DNA of 64,000 nt from CAG-103 sp048217285 (GCA_048217285.1 DBFWVW010000067.1:1-64000); one strand, 5' to 3'. Counted from the stretch's first letter, positions 39,947 to 49,096 are shown. Translations and numbers: made by a program. Notes: generated by a model from the sequence alone, not told the origin.

Positions 39947-40021
39947 CTTACAGAATCGTAAGTTTCCGCCGGGAAAATGTAAGCCAGATGCATGGCAGCC
40001 ATTTCCCCGGCGGTTTATACT
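39947..40021 (+). promoter_or_regulatory. Candidate BceR operator and promoter for the transporter pair
   Basis: CTTACAGAATCGTAAG (39947-39962), a 5-bp-arm inverted repeat, with another TGTAAG half-site at 39978-39983. A -10 box TATACT is at 40016-40021 without a good -35 box, which fits activator dependence. Confidence 0.55.
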
Positions 40022-40051
40022 GAGCCTGTCAATACACAGGAGGTAACAGTC

Positions 40052-40819
40052 ATGTCGTTTTTGGAAGTTCGTCACGTTCAGAAAATTTATACCACCCGCT
40101 TCGGCGGCACGAAGGTGCAGGCGCTCAGTGATGTGAATTTCACGGTCGAGAAGGGCGAATACGTCGCCATCATGGGTGAGAGCGGCAGCGGTAAGACCAC
40201 GCTGCTCAACATTCTCGCCGCGCTCGACAAGGCCACCGGCGGCGACGTCGTGCTCGACGGCCGGCCGCTGAGCGCGATCCCCGAGCGGGAGATCGCGGCG
40301 TTTCGCCGCTCGCAGCTGGGCTTCGTGTTCCAGGAGTTCAACCTGCTCGACACGTTCTCCGTGCAGGATAATATCTTCCTGCCGCTCGTGCTCGCCGGCC
40401 GGCCGTATACGGAGATGGCCGCGCGCCTCGCGCCCATCGCCCGGCAGCTCGGCATCGCAGAGCTGCTGCAGAAGTTCCCATATGAGCTCTCCGGCGGACA
40501 GAAGCAGCGCGTAGCCGTTGCCCGCGCGCTCATCACGCAGCCAAAGCTCGTGCTCGCCGACGAGCCGACCGGCGCGCTCGATTCGCGCGCAACGGACGAG
40601 CTGCTGCATCTGTTCGAGGAGATCAACCACAGCGGCCAGACCATCCTCATGGTCACGCACTCGGTCAAGGCGGCCAGCCACGCCTCGCGTGTGCTGTTCA
40701 TCAAGGACGGCGAGGTGTTCCACGAGATCTATCGCGGCGAGAGCACGGACGAGCAGCTCTACCAGAAGGTCGCCGATACGCTCACGATGCTGGCAACGGG
40801 CGGTGAGCACCATGCGTAA
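40052..40819 (+). CDS. Bce-type ABC transporter ATPase
   Basis: 255 residues, ATG 40052 with AGGAGG at 40038-40043. Walker A MGESGSGKTTLLNIL, Q-loop FVFQEFNLLDTFSVQDNIFLP, signature LSGGQKQRVAVARAL, Walker B LVLADEPTGALDS, H-loop VTHSVKAA. The LolD/MacB-like subgroup matches BceA. Its end overlaps the permease start by 8 bases. Confidence 0.95.
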   Translation: MSFLEVRHVQKIYTTRFGGTKVQALSDVNFTVEKGEYVAIMGESGSGKTTLLNILAALDKATGGDVVLDGRPLSAIPEREIAAFRRSQLGFVFQEFNLLDTFSVQDNIFLPLVLAGRPYTEMAARLAPIARQLGIAELLQKFPYELSGGQKQRVAVARALITQPKLVLADEPTGALDSRATDELLHLFEEINHSGQTILMVTHSVKAASHASRVLFIKDGEVFHEIYRGESTDEQLYQKVADTLTMLATGGEHHA

Positions 40820-42839
40820 TCTCTACCCGCGTCTGGCGGCGACGAATCTGAAGAAAAACCGCCAGTTCTACCTGCCGTATCTGCTGGCCTGCATCGTGAT
40901 CGTGGCGCTGTTTTGCATCATCCTCACGCTCGCGAGCGATCCCTATCTCGGCCAGATGCAGCACGGCGGCAGCATCGGTGAGGTGCTCGGCGTCGGCGTG
41001 TGGATCATGGCGCTGTTTTCCGCCATCATCCTCTTTTATACGAACACTACCTTCACCAAGCAGCGCAAGCGCGAGTTTGCCATCTACAACATCCTCGGCA
41101 TGGAAAAGCGCCACATTTCCTACGTGCTCTTCTGGGAGTCGCTGTACACGGCGGCCATGGCGCTGTTTTTCGGCCTCGTGGCGGCGGGGGTGTTTTCCAA
41201 GCTCCTGCAGCTCGTGCTCGTGCGGCTCATCGGCGGGGAGAACACGTTCGGGCTGAACATCAGCCTGATGAGCGTCGGCTATACGGCGGCGTTTTTCGGC
41301 GCGCTGTTTTTGCTGCTGCTGCTCAACACCATCCGCATCATCCATCTGTCCAACCCCGTGCAGCTGCTGCACGGCAGCAGCGAGGGCGAGCGCGAGCCGC
41401 GCAGTAAGTGGATCCTTGCGCTGCTCGGTGCGGTGTGCCTCGCCGCGGGTTATATCATGTCCCTGCGCACAAGCTCGGCCTATGCTGCCATTGAGTATTT
41501 CTTCCCGGCGGTCATCCTCGTCATCATCGGCACATATCTCGTGTTCATCGCGCTGAGTATCGTCATCCTCAAGGCGCTGCGCAAAAACCGGCGCTACTAC
41601 TATAAAACCAGCCACTTTGCCACGGTCTCCGGTCTCATCTACCGCATGAAGCGCAACGCAGCCGGCCTTGCGAGCATCTGCATCCTCTCGACGATGGTGC
41701 TCGTGACGGTCTCGACCACGGTGAGCCTGTATCGCGGGCTGGATGCTTATGCCGCCGCGCGCTGGCCGCAGGACGTGGAGCTCACGCTTATGGCCGCCAG
41801 TGAAACGGACGAAGTCCCGGATGTCGCTCCGGTCGTGCAGGCGGTCGATGCCGCCGTGGCGGGCACGGGGCTCACACAGAGCAATGTCCACGGCTATCGC
41901 TCACTCAATCTGTCCATGATGCGCGAGGATGATACGACGCTTGATGTTACGCACGTGACGCAGACGTCGTATCAGAGCTCCAACGCGCTCGCCGTCTGGG
42001 TCACGGACGCCGACGGCTATGCCAGCCTGACGGGCGAGCCCGTCACGCTCGCGCCGGACGAGGCCCTCGCCTGGACGGACGGCAAGCCCTTCGGCGATAC
42101 GGTGACGATCTGCGGCCGCACGTTCCGCCTGCGGCATCTCGACAGCTTCCCGCTCGACAGCGGCAACGCCATCATGGGCTTACGCACGCTTTACCTGGTC
42201 GTGCCGGATCTTGACAGTATGCTCGAGCTGCGCGCACGGCAAAATGACCATGCAAAGGAGAACGGCGGCACACTCAGCATGCTCAACTATATGTATCAGT
42301 TCGACCTCTCCGGCACGGACGCCGAGCAGCTGGACGCGCTGCACGCACTGCTCAGTGACCCCGGGTTTGAATCTGCTGCCGCGGCGGCGAACGTGGGCTA
42401 CTCGACCGATATGCGCGCCGACGGCTATCCCGAGCTGCGCAGCATGTACGGCGGATTATTGTTCCTCGGCTTTTTCCTCGGGTTCGTGTTCCTGCTTGCG
42501 AGGGTGCTCATTATCTACTACAAGCAGGTCTCCGAGGGCTATGACGACCGCGGCCGCTTCCGCATCATGCAGCAGGTCGGCATGACGCCGAAGGAGGTCA
42601 AGGCGACCATCCGCACGCAGGTGCTGCTCATGTTCTTCCTGCCGCTCGTCACGGCGGCGGTCCACATTGCGTTTGCTTTCCCGCTCGTCAAGCAGATCGT
42701 GTTTGCCTTCGGCGTGCAGAACGTGCAGCTGTTTTTGATGTGCACGCTTGGAACGTTTGCGGTCTTTGCGCTGCTGTACACGCTCGTGTATGTACTCACA
42801 GCGCGGACGTATTACCGCATCATCAGCGCGAGGGCGTGA
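40812..42839 (+). CDS. Bce-type ABC transporter permease (FtsX-like)
   Basis: 675 residues, ATG 40812. Ten predicted spans in a 4 + 4 + 2 style, with FtsX domains at each end and a large extracellular loop of about 210 residues (from YAAARWPQDVELTLMAASE, about residue 315, to about 540), the region that binds peptide antibiotics or lipid II complexes in the family. Completes a BceR-BceS-BceA-BceB unit. The specific drug cannot be read from the sequence. Confidence 0.94.
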   Translation: MRNLYPRLAATNLKKNRQFYLPYLLACIVIVALFCIILTLASDPYLGQMQHGGSIGEVLGVGVWIMALFSAIILFYTNTTFTKQRKREFAIYNILGMEKRHISYVLFWESLYTAAMALFFGLVAAGVFSKLLQLVLVRLIGGENTFGLNISLMSVGYTAAFFGALFLLLLLNTIRIIHLSNPVQLLHGSSEGEREPRSKWILALLGAVCLAAGYIMSLRTSSAYAAIEYFFPAVILVIIGTYLVFIALSIVILKALRKNRRYYYKTSHFATVSGLIYRMKRNAAGLASICILSTMVLVTVSTTVSLYRGLDAYAAARWPQDVELTLMAASETDEVPDVAPVVQAVDAAVAGTGLTQSNVHGYRSLNLSMMREDDTTLDVTHVTQTSYQSSNALAVWVTDADGYASLTGEPVTLAPDEALAWTDGKPFGDTVTICGRTFRLRHLDSFPLDSGNAIMGLRTLYLVVPDLDSMLELRARQNDHAKENGGTLSMLNYMYQFDLSGTDAEQLDALHALLSDPGFESAAAAANVGYSTDMRADGYPELRSMYGGLLFLGFFLGFVFLLARVLIIYYKQVSEGYDDRGRFRIMQQVGMTPKEVKATIRTQVLLMFFLPLVTAAVHIAFAFPLVKQIVFAFGVQNVQLFLMCTLGTFAVFALLYTLVYVLTARTYYRIISARA

Positions 42840-42853
42840 CGGCACACAAATAG

Positions 42854-42890
42854 AAAATGTCCACACAGGCATTGCCTGTGCGGACATTTT
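42854..42890. terminator. Terminator between the Bce unit and the pyrophosphatase gene
   Basis: AAAATGTCCACACAGGC / GCCTGTGCGGACATTTT with a 3-nt loop; bidirectional. Confidence 0.92.
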
Positions 42891-42903
42891 TGCAGGTACG
42901 GCC

Positions 42904-44517
42904 TCAGCCCCAGAGGGCAGTCAGCATGGGGATGATCTGCTTTTTGCGGCTCATCACGCCGGGCAGAAACACGGAGTTTTCCTTCGGCTCGACCGAGAAG
43001 GCGGAGCGGATCGTGTCATCATTGCCGATGTAGAGCAGGTTCGTGCCCTCCAGGAGCACGTCCGTGATCATGAGCGCGATCATGTCATAATGCTGCTGCT
43101 CGAGCTTCGTGGCCATGACGGCCAGCAGCTCCTCCTTGCGCTCAAGCACCTTGGCGGAGTCGAGCGACGTGACCTGACCAACGCCGAGATAATGATCGGC
43201 AATGTGGAACTCCTTGAAGTCGGTAAAGCACAGCTCGTCGGCAGATTTGTCGCCCGCGCTCGAGGCGGCAAAGAGCAGGTTGCCCAGTTCCTTGAGCGAG
43301 ATGTTGGCGATACGGGCCATGCGCTCGGCCATGGCAACGTCGCGCTTCGTGCAGGTGGGGGATTTGAACATGACCGTGTCGGACAAAATGGCGCCCGCCA
43401 TCAATCCGGCCATGTTCGGCGACGGCATGACGCCGTGCTCCTGATACATATTGGTGATGATGGTCGTCGTGCTGCCGACAGGTTCGTTGCGTACACGGAT
43501 GGGCTGCGTGGTCTGAATATCGGCCAAACGGTGGTGGTCGATGATCTCCAGAATTTCCGCCTGCTCGAGTCCGGGCACGGCCTGTGCCAGCTCATTGTGG
43601 TCCACAAGCACGACGCGCTTGCGCCGCGGCCGCAGCAGGTGATACCGGGAGAGCGTGCCGACGACCTTTTCATTCTCGTCGAGCACGGGGTAGCAGCGGT
43701 AGCGGCTCTCGAGCACGACCTCGCGCACGTCGTCGATGTAATCGTCGAGGTGGAAGCTGACCATGTCCTTCGTCCGGCACGGGCGGGAGATCGGGATCGC
43801 CTGATAGACCAGACGCGCCACGCGGCTGGCGTCGAGCGGGGTGGAGATAATGCAGGTCTTGCCGGCGTTGTCCAGCCACGCCGGGTCTACGTCGGTCTGG
43901 CACAGAATGATGCACTGTACGCCGACGTCGAGCGCGCGGCGGATCATATCCGGCTGGTTGCCACAGAGGACGATGCTGTCCGGATCGGAGAAGAGCAGGT
44001 TGTCGCAGCTTTGCGGCAGGGCGATCGTCACGACGCCGGACACGCTGTCGACCTGGTCGGCGCCGTCATTGAGGATGCGCCCCTCGATCACACTCAGGAG
44101 GTTGAACAGCGGCAGGGCGTCTACGTGCCGGTCGCTGATCGTGCGCATACTGTAGGCCGCAATGTCGCCGGCGGAGAGCATGCCGTAGAGCGTGCCGTCC
44201 TCGTTGATGATGGGCATGGCCGAAATGTTCTGGTCGCGCATGATGTGCCAGGCCCGGTCCATCGTGACGGTGGAGTTGAGCGCCGGCGGCGTATCGTAAT
44301 CCAGATCACGCACCTGCGTGCGCACATTGCTCAGCGTTCGCGGTGCACGAAAGCCGAAGCGGTCAAGCAGACGCTGCGTCTCGTCGCTGATGTGACCGAG
44401 ATGCGCGGCCACATAGTCGCGGTCACCAAGCGCGTTGCGCAGGGCAGCATAGGAAATAGCGGCCACAACGGAGTCCGTGTCCGGGTTCCGGTGACCAGTG
44501 ACGTAAATTTCATTCAT
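42904..44517 (-). CDS. ppaC: Mn-dependent inorganic pyrophosphatase with CBS-DRTGG regulatory insert
   Basis: 537 residues. Family II DHH phosphoesterase: GHRNPDTDSVVAAISYA at the start, VVLVDHNE and EIIDHHRLAD in the DHH motif, then the DHHA2 domain. Between them a regulatory insert holds two CBS domains (first: LNSTVTMDRAWHIMRDQNIS; second near residue 255) with a DRTGG domain, so adenine nucleotides or Ap4A-type ligands would regulate it, as known for clostridial CBS-PPases. Start 44517 is chosen because AAAGGAG fits it; ATG 44541 lacks a site. Confidence 0.95.
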   Translation of the reverse strand: MNEIYVTGHRNPDTDSVVAAISYAALRNALGDRDYVAAHLGHISDETQRLLDRFGFRAPRTLSNVRTQVRDLDYDTPPALNSTVTMDRAWHIMRDQNISAMPIINEDGTLYGMLSAGDIAAYSMRTISDRHVDALPLFNLLSVIEGRILNDGADQVDSVSGVVTIALPQSCDNLLFSDPDSIVLCGNQPDMIRRALDVGVQCIILCQTDVDPAWLDNAGKTCIISTPLDASRVARLVYQAIPISRPCRTKDMVSFHLDDYIDDVREVVLESRYRCYPVLDENEKVVGTLSRYHLLRPRRKRVVLVDHNELAQAVPGLEQAEILEIIDHHRLADIQTTQPIRVRNEPVGSTTTIITNMYQEHGVMPSPNMAGLMAGAILSDTVMFKSPTCTKRDVAMAERMARIANISLKELGNLLFAASSAGDKSADELCFTDFKEFHIADHYLGVGQVTSLDSAKVLERKEELLAVMATKLEQQHYDMIALMITDVLLEGTNLLYIGNDDTIRSAFSVEPKENSVFLPGVMSRKKQIIPMLTALWG

Positions 44518-44697
44518 GAAGTGAGGCTCCTTTGGTTTCATGCTTGGACAGACAATACTATAATAAGCCGGCCTGCCTTGTCAACGATTGTTTGGAAAAG
44601 TACAAAATCTGTCCGGTTTGTTGGCAGCGTTCCGGCTGTGGTCAGACCAGAGCCGTTGTGCGAGACGATAAAAATGGTGGCACCTGCCGAAAAGACG

Positions 44698-44726
44698 TTG
44701 CACATTGTCAAAAAATATGCTATCTT
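44698..44726 (+). promoter_or_regulatory. Promoter of the dehydratase operon
   Basis: TTGCAC (44698-44703), 17-bp spacer, TATCTT (44721-44726). Confidence 0.7.
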
Positions 44727-44741
44727 TGGTTCATGCGGCTG

Positions 44742-44754
44742 CTGGTTGAACCAG
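44742..44754 (+). promoter_or_regulatory. Candidate GntR/FadR-type operator
   Basis: CTGGTTGAACCAG, a perfect palindrome containing T-G-G-T-N3-A-C-C-A, which fits the FadR-subfamily pattern T-N-G-T-N3-A-C-N-A. It lies 16 bases after the -10 box, suited to repression. TGGTTCA at 44727-44733 could form a second half-site. The GntR gene at 47724 ends this operon. Confidence 0.6.
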
Positions 44755-44811
44755 ACTGTGCTCTGGCCAACCGGTATATCTGTGATGAAAAGTGAGAGGT
44801 GGAAGCAAACC

Positions 44812-46008
44812 ATGAAAGACCTGAAGCATCTGATTTATTTTGAGAATCTGCTGCAGGAGGCCAACAACGAGCTGGTACAGCAGGCCAAGGCGGAGGGGGA
44901 ACACGCCCTGGGCTACACCTGCTATTTCGTGCCGGAGACGCTGCTGAACCTGCCCGGCTGCTTTTCGAGCCGCCTGCGTGCGCCGAACACCGGCAGCATC
45001 GACGTGGGCACGTACTATATGTCGAGCAAGATCTGCTCGTATACCCGCAGCATTCTCGAGCGCGGCATCGAGGGCGGCTATGACTATCTCGACGCGCTGC
45101 TCTCGTCCGAGACGTGCCAGATGATGCACCGCGGGCACGAGCATTTTGAGATTCTCGGCTTGGTGAAGGAGAAAAACCCGCAGTTTTTCATGAGTATGAT
45201 GGACGTGCCGTTCTCAGACGAGGACTTCGCCGTCGATCACTATGAAGAGCAGCTGCGCCGCAAGGTGCTCGAGCCGCTGCACGAGACCTACGGCATCGAC
45301 ATCTCCGACAAGGCGATCCCCGCCGCGATCAAAGACCACAATGAGATCTCCCGCATCATCACAGAGATCGGCGACCTACGCAAGGCGGAAAATCCGGTCA
45401 TCACGGGGTACGAATTTCATGTCATCCAGCTCGTGAGCCAGGTGTGTCCGCACAAGCGGATCCTGCCGTATCTCCGGCAGACGCTCACCGAGCTCAAGCG
45501 CCGCAAGGCGGACCCGCAGCCGTGGTTCCGCGTGCGTCTGGTCGTGACCGGTAGCGAGATCGACGATCCCGCGTTCACGAAGCTCATCGAGGACTGCGGC
45601 GCCATGGTCGTGGCTGACCGCTACTGTTACGGCAGTCTACCCAGCCGCGAGCAGATCAAGATCCTCGATGGGGAGACGCCGCTGCGCGCCGTCGCCCGCC
45701 ACTATCTGCGCACGAGCCAGTGCCCGCGCTTCATGGAGCGGGCGCGTTCGGATGGCCGCCGCACCTACATCCGCGACCTGTGCAGGGAATACAGTGCCGA
45801 CGGCGTGCTCTATGAGCAGATGAAGTTCTGCGAGTTCTGGAGCTATGAGCGTGTGCTCGGTGTGCACATTCTGCAGGAGGAGCTGGGCATCCCGACCGTC
45901 GGCATTGAAAAGGAGTATACCCTCGCCGGCGCCGGCCAGCTGCGCACGCGTATCCAGGCCTTTGTGGAGAGCCTGGAGATCAAACACATTCAGGGAGGGA
46001 ATTCGTGA
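44812..46008 (+). CDS. 2-hydroxyacyl-CoA dehydratase subunit (HgdB-like)
   Basis: 398 residues, ATG 44812. Recognisable as a D-component subunit of the 2-hydroxyglutaryl-CoA dehydratase family: YTCYFVPETLLNLPGCFSSR near residue 40, SSKICSYTRSILERG, ETCQMMHRGHEHF, then the second half RVRLVVTGSEIDDPAFTKLI and the C-terminal FCEFWSYE. Several conserved Cys residues could hold the [4Fe-4S] cluster. The family removes water from (R)-2-hydroxyacyl-CoA by a ketyl-radical route in amino acid fermentation. The substrate here is not known. The stop overlaps the next gene's ATG (TGATG). Confidence 0.88.
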   Translation: MKDLKHLIYFENLLQEANNELVQQAKAEGEHALGYTCYFVPETLLNLPGCFSSRLRAPNTGSIDVGTYYMSSKICSYTRSILERGIEGGYDYLDALLSSETCQMMHRGHEHFEILGLVKEKNPQFFMSMMDVPFSDEDFAVDHYEEQLRRKVLEPLHETYGIDISDKAIPAAIKDHNEISRIITEIGDLRKAENPVITGYEFHVIQLVSQVCPHKRILPYLRQTLTELKRRKADPQPWFRVRLVVTGSEIDDPAFTKLIEDCGAMVVADRYCYGSLPSREQIKILDGETPLRAVARHYLRTSQCPRFMERARSDGRRTYIRDLCREYSADGVLYEQMKFCEFWSYERVLGVHILQEELGIPTVGIEKEYTLAGAGQLRTRIQAFVESLEIKHIQGGNS

Positions 46009-47546
46009 TGGCTGATAAGAAGGGCAAGGGCGCCGGGAACCGTTTTCTCTCCGGCAGCAACATTGCAAAGCACCGCGAATGGCGCGGCCTGAAAGACACA
46101 TGGTACGACTATGTCGAGTGGGTCAAGGTACTCGGCGTCATGGGCGGTTTCGTGGCCAAGAGCCCGGTGCGCATCGCGCGCGGTATGCTGACCTACCGCT
46201 GGCTGGGCTCCTATCTCGCGGCGCTGAATATGATCGACCGCTGCGTCGAGGGCCTGCGCGGGCCGGCGCTGCGTGTGGCGCGCCTGTACCTCAACACGAT
46301 CATGAAGGGGTCGACCAATTCCATTGCCGAGATGATGATGGGCGACCGCCGCTTTGGTGACAACGCCTTCGGCCGCACGCAGGTCGTGCTCGAGCAGACC
46401 ATGTGCCCCGAGATCCTTGCAGGTTTTCCGAACCTGCGTCCCGCGCAGCTCGAGCCGTTCCAGGGCCTGCTGCTGTGCTACATGGATCAGGGCGCGAACC
46501 CGTATTATATTGACGCTATGGAGAGCGTCGGCCTGCCGGCGGATTCCTGCCGCCTGTCGAACAATGCTGCCGGCGTCGCCATCCTCGACGAATTTCCGAA
46601 GATCGGCGCGTGCTGCATCTCCAACAATGCGCCGTGCGATTCCTCGACCATGAACAGCCAGCTCATCGAGCGCCACCTCGATGTGGACACGCTGCCGGCC
46701 GCCATCCCCATGCGCTGGGAGGATCCGCACACGCGTAAGTACGCCCGTGCATCCCTGCGCCGTGTGATCGACTTTGTTGCGCAGCACACCGGCGAGACCT
46801 ACGACTGGGATGCCTGCCGTGCCATGATGGAAAAGCACAATGACGAGGTGCGCAACGAGCGGGAGAAGTGGAACTTCATGGCCACGCCCTATACCGCCGC
46901 CGCCCTCACGGTGCCAAACCTGTTCCATACGTACTACTATGCTTTCTCCGGCGGCCGCAACCCCGAGGTCATGAAGACCGAGAAAAAGGTCATGAAGATC
47001 CTTGAGCAGGCGTATATGAGCAAGACCAACTGCTTCCCCAAGACGCGCTACCGCGCCATTACCTGGGGCGGCCCGCCGTGTTACTGGCTGCAGTTCCCGA
47101 ACTGGCTGTATAACTGCTGGGGCATCCTCGTGATCGCCGGCATGGACTTGTTCTCCGGCAACGTGCTCATCGACACGACGGACGAAGAATCCATGCTCGA
47201 CGGCATTGCCCGCAACTACGAGACTGGTGTCATGCGCCGCCATCTGACCGGCGGCTGGCAGCACCTCGTGGAGTTCTGGGACGAGGCGGAGAAGTTCCAC
47301 TGCGACATGGTCATCCTGCACGATGACATCACCTGCAAGGGCGCGCTCGGCCTCATGGGCGTTATTCTCGACCAGGCGAAGGAGAAGAAGACGAAGCTCA
47401 TGATGGTCTCGAACGATATGTTTGACCACCGCACCGTCTCCCGCGCCGACATCCGCCAGCAGGTCAATGACTATATGTATTCCGTCATGCAGGCAGAGCC
47501 GCTCGATGCGTCCCTGCTGCAGTATGATGATTACGAAGGCTGGTAA
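46008..47546 (+). CDS. 2-hydroxyacyl-CoA dehydratase subunit (HgdA-like)
   Basis: 512 residues, ATG 46008 (a GTG one codon upstream is in frame but overlaps the previous stop); AGGGAGGGA precedes. It is longer than the partner, like HgdA versus HgdB. Features: EQTMCPEILAGFPNLRP, NAPCDSSTMNSQLIERHLDV (a conserved substrate-side motif with Cys), MRWEDPHTRKYARASLRRVI, and HCDMVILHDDITCKGALGLM near the end. Forms the heterodimer with the preceding gene product. An activator is absent here; a fragment of one is at 1-140. Confidence 0.87.
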   Translation: MADKKGKGAGNRFLSGSNIAKHREWRGLKDTWYDYVEWVKVLGVMGGFVAKSPVRIARGMLTYRWLGSYLAALNMIDRCVEGLRGPALRVARLYLNTIMKGSTNSIAEMMMGDRRFGDNAFGRTQVVLEQTMCPEILAGFPNLRPAQLEPFQGLLLCYMDQGANPYYIDAMESVGLPADSCRLSNNAAGVAILDEFPKIGACCISNNAPCDSSTMNSQLIERHLDVDTLPAAIPMRWEDPHTRKYARASLRRVIDFVAQHTGETYDWDACRAMMEKHNDEVRNEREKWNFMATPYTAAALTVPNLFHTYYYAFSGGRNPEVMKTEKKVMKILEQAYMSKTNCFPKTRYRAITWGGPPCYWLQFPNWLYNCWGILVIAGMDLFSGNVLIDTTDEESMLDGIARNYETGVMRRHLTGGWQHLVEFWDEAEKFHCDMVILHDDITCKGALGLMGVILDQAKEKKTKLMMVSNDMFDHRTVSRADIRQQVNDYMYSVMQAEPLDASLLQYDDYEGW

Positions 47547-47562
47547 ATAGGAGGAAATGATG

Positions 47563-47724
47563 ATGAAAAAACTGCTGCCAAAGCTGCTCCTCGGCGCGAC
47601 CGGCGTCTGGGTGGGGAGTATGCTCATCTACTGGTTCAATCTTGACAATAAGGCGATCTATTTCCTTGTGCGGCCGCTGCTGGATCAGATCTACGACCAC
47701 AGAAAGGTCGACGAGAAGGTCTGA
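47563..47724 (+). CDS. Small single-span membrane protein linked to dehydratase subunits
   Basis: 53 residues from ATG 47563, best placed to AGGAGG at 47549-47554; ATGs at 47557 and 47560 add one or two Met. Basic start (MKKLLPK), one hydrophobic span (about residues 8-23), the core Y-W-F-N-L-D-N-K, and a charged tail with H-R-K. Its stop overlaps the GntR start (TGATG). It shares size, topology and the Y-x-F-N-L-D-x-K core with the protein at 153-308 behind the activator gene. No named family known to me. Confidence 0.8.
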   Translation: MKKLLPKLLLGATGVWVGSMLIYWFNLDNKAIYFLVRPLLDQIYDHRKVDEKV

Positions 47725-48416
47725 TGGGATTTCAGCAGATTCGGGCTCCGACGCTCCGGGAGCTGTTCGTTGATCAGGTGATCGGCATGATCTTTTCCGG
47801 TGAGCTCCGGGTCGGTGACCGGCTTCCGTCGGAGCGCGAACTGTCCGAGCAGATGCACATCAGCCGCTCGATGGTGCACACCGGACTCGAGGATCTCGAG
47901 CGCATGGAGCCGCGCCGCGGCAATTATATCGAGGACTATGCCCGCCACGGCAATTTTGAGACGCTCATGGCGCTCGGAAAATACGGCGGCCAGTTCGATC
48001 ACGCGATCGAGAGCTCCCTCGTCGAGGCGCGCGACGCGATCGAGGGCGGCGCCATGATCCTGCTCGGCGAACGCGGCACTGCGGCCGATATGGACCAGCT
48101 GCGCGCCATCACGGAAAACCTGCGCGCATCCGTTGCCGCAGGCGAGGGCACCGCTGCCTACGCACAGTGGATGCGCAAATTTGAAACAACGATTGCCGAG
48201 CTGAGCGGCAACCTCATTTTCCCGCTGCTCATGAACAGTCTCGCGGATGTGAGCGGCGTGCTCTGGGAGCGGTGCGTCGCCTTCTGGGGGCCGGAGACGG
48301 TCATTGAGCAGGAGACGCGCATCACCGCCATGCTCGCCGAGGGCCGCGGCCGCGACGCTGCGCTGTATATCGAGAATATCTACCATCACTACTGTGATGC
48401 ACATCCGGACGCGTGA
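47724..48416 (+). CDS. GntR-family regulator, FadR subfamily
   Basis: 230 residues. N-terminal winged HTH (LRELFVDQVIGMIFSGELRV, GDRLPSERELSEQMHISRSM) and an all-helical FCD-type C-terminal domain. The usual FCD metal His ligands are not obvious, so the effector may differ. It is the last gene of the dehydratase operon; the palindrome at 44742-44754 is a likely operator, making an autoregulated fermentation operon responsive to a CoA-ester or acid (inference). Confidence 0.9.
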   Translation: MGFQQIRAPTLRELFVDQVIGMIFSGELRVGDRLPSERELSEQMHISRSMVHTGLEDLERMEPRRGNYIEDYARHGNFETLMALGKYGGQFDHAIESSLVEARDAIEGGAMILLGERGTAADMDQLRAITENLRASVAAGEGTAAYAQWMRKFETTIAELSGNLIFPLLMNSLADVSGVLWERCVAFWGPETVIEQETRITAMLAEGRGRDAALYIENIYHHYCDAHPDA

Positions 48417-48439
48417 CATCCTTCCACCCTCTTAAGAGG

Positions 48440-48470
48440 AGCCGCCCGGCAGCTTTGCTGCCGGGCGGCT
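48440..48470. terminator. Terminator after the dehydratase operon
   Basis: AGCCGCCCGGCAGC / GCTGCCGGGCGGCT with a TTT loop; weak T-run. Confidence 0.8.
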
Positions 48471-48482
48471 CTGTTATTTGGA

Positions 48483-49064
48483 TCACGACCGGCTCAGGTT
48501 GCCGAGATAACCGAGGATGTTGTCGTTGATCTCGCCCGTGAGCGCCTGATTGTAGTTGTAGATGAACGTGCCGGCGATGAGGATCATCATCGCCTCGGCC
48601 TCGTGCATACCGGCTTCCTCACCGTAGATGCGGATGAGGCACTGCTCCATGAGCGTGCGCCACGTGTGAAACTCCTCCTGCACGAGACGGCCGATCTCGG
48701 GGTCGTAGCGCGCGAGGACATAGGTCTGCGTCGTGGCGTTCGGGCGCTGCTCGTGCGCCGGGGCACTGGCCACATAGTTCATGAAAGCGTTCATATACGC
48801 GAGGTTGGAGTCATAGTCCGCACGGTCGTTGGCTGCGAACCACTGGCTGCACTTTTCACTCATATATTCGCGCGTATAGCGCACATACGCAAGGAGGAGG
48901 TCGTTTTTGCTCTCGTAATAATTGAGCAGCTTGGCATGGCTCATGCCCGCCTCGGCTGCAATGTCGCGCAGGGACACGTTCATCATGGGTTTGCGCTCGA
49001 TGCAGCGCTGAAACGCCATGAGAATGTCCATGCGGATCTGGTCACGGTCGACAATGATCGGCAT
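48483..49064 (-). CDS. TetR-family transcriptional regulator
   Basis: 193 residues. N-terminal HTH: RKPMMNVSLRDIAAEAGMSH and AKLLNYYESKNDLLLAYV, the TetR signature; the C-terminal ligand domain is helical. ATG 49064 follows GGAGG. Its promoter (forward 49097-49125) overlaps TTTGAC-ATCC-GTCAAA, and a second, larger palindrome lies before the divergent gene at 49219, so it probably represses both. Effector unknown. Confidence 0.92.
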   Translation of the reverse strand: MPIIVDRDQIRMDILMAFQRCIERKPMMNVSLRDIAAEAGMSHAKLLNYYESKNDLLLAYVRYTREYMSEKCSQWFAANDRADYDSNLAYMNAFMNYVASAPAHEQRPNATTQTYVLARYDPEIGRLVQEEFHTWRTLMEQCLIRIYGEEAGMHEAEAMMILIAGTFIYNYNQALTGEINDNILGYLGNLSRS

Positions 49065-49096
49065 CTTGGTCGCCTCCGGAAAGCTGGAATGTTCTG

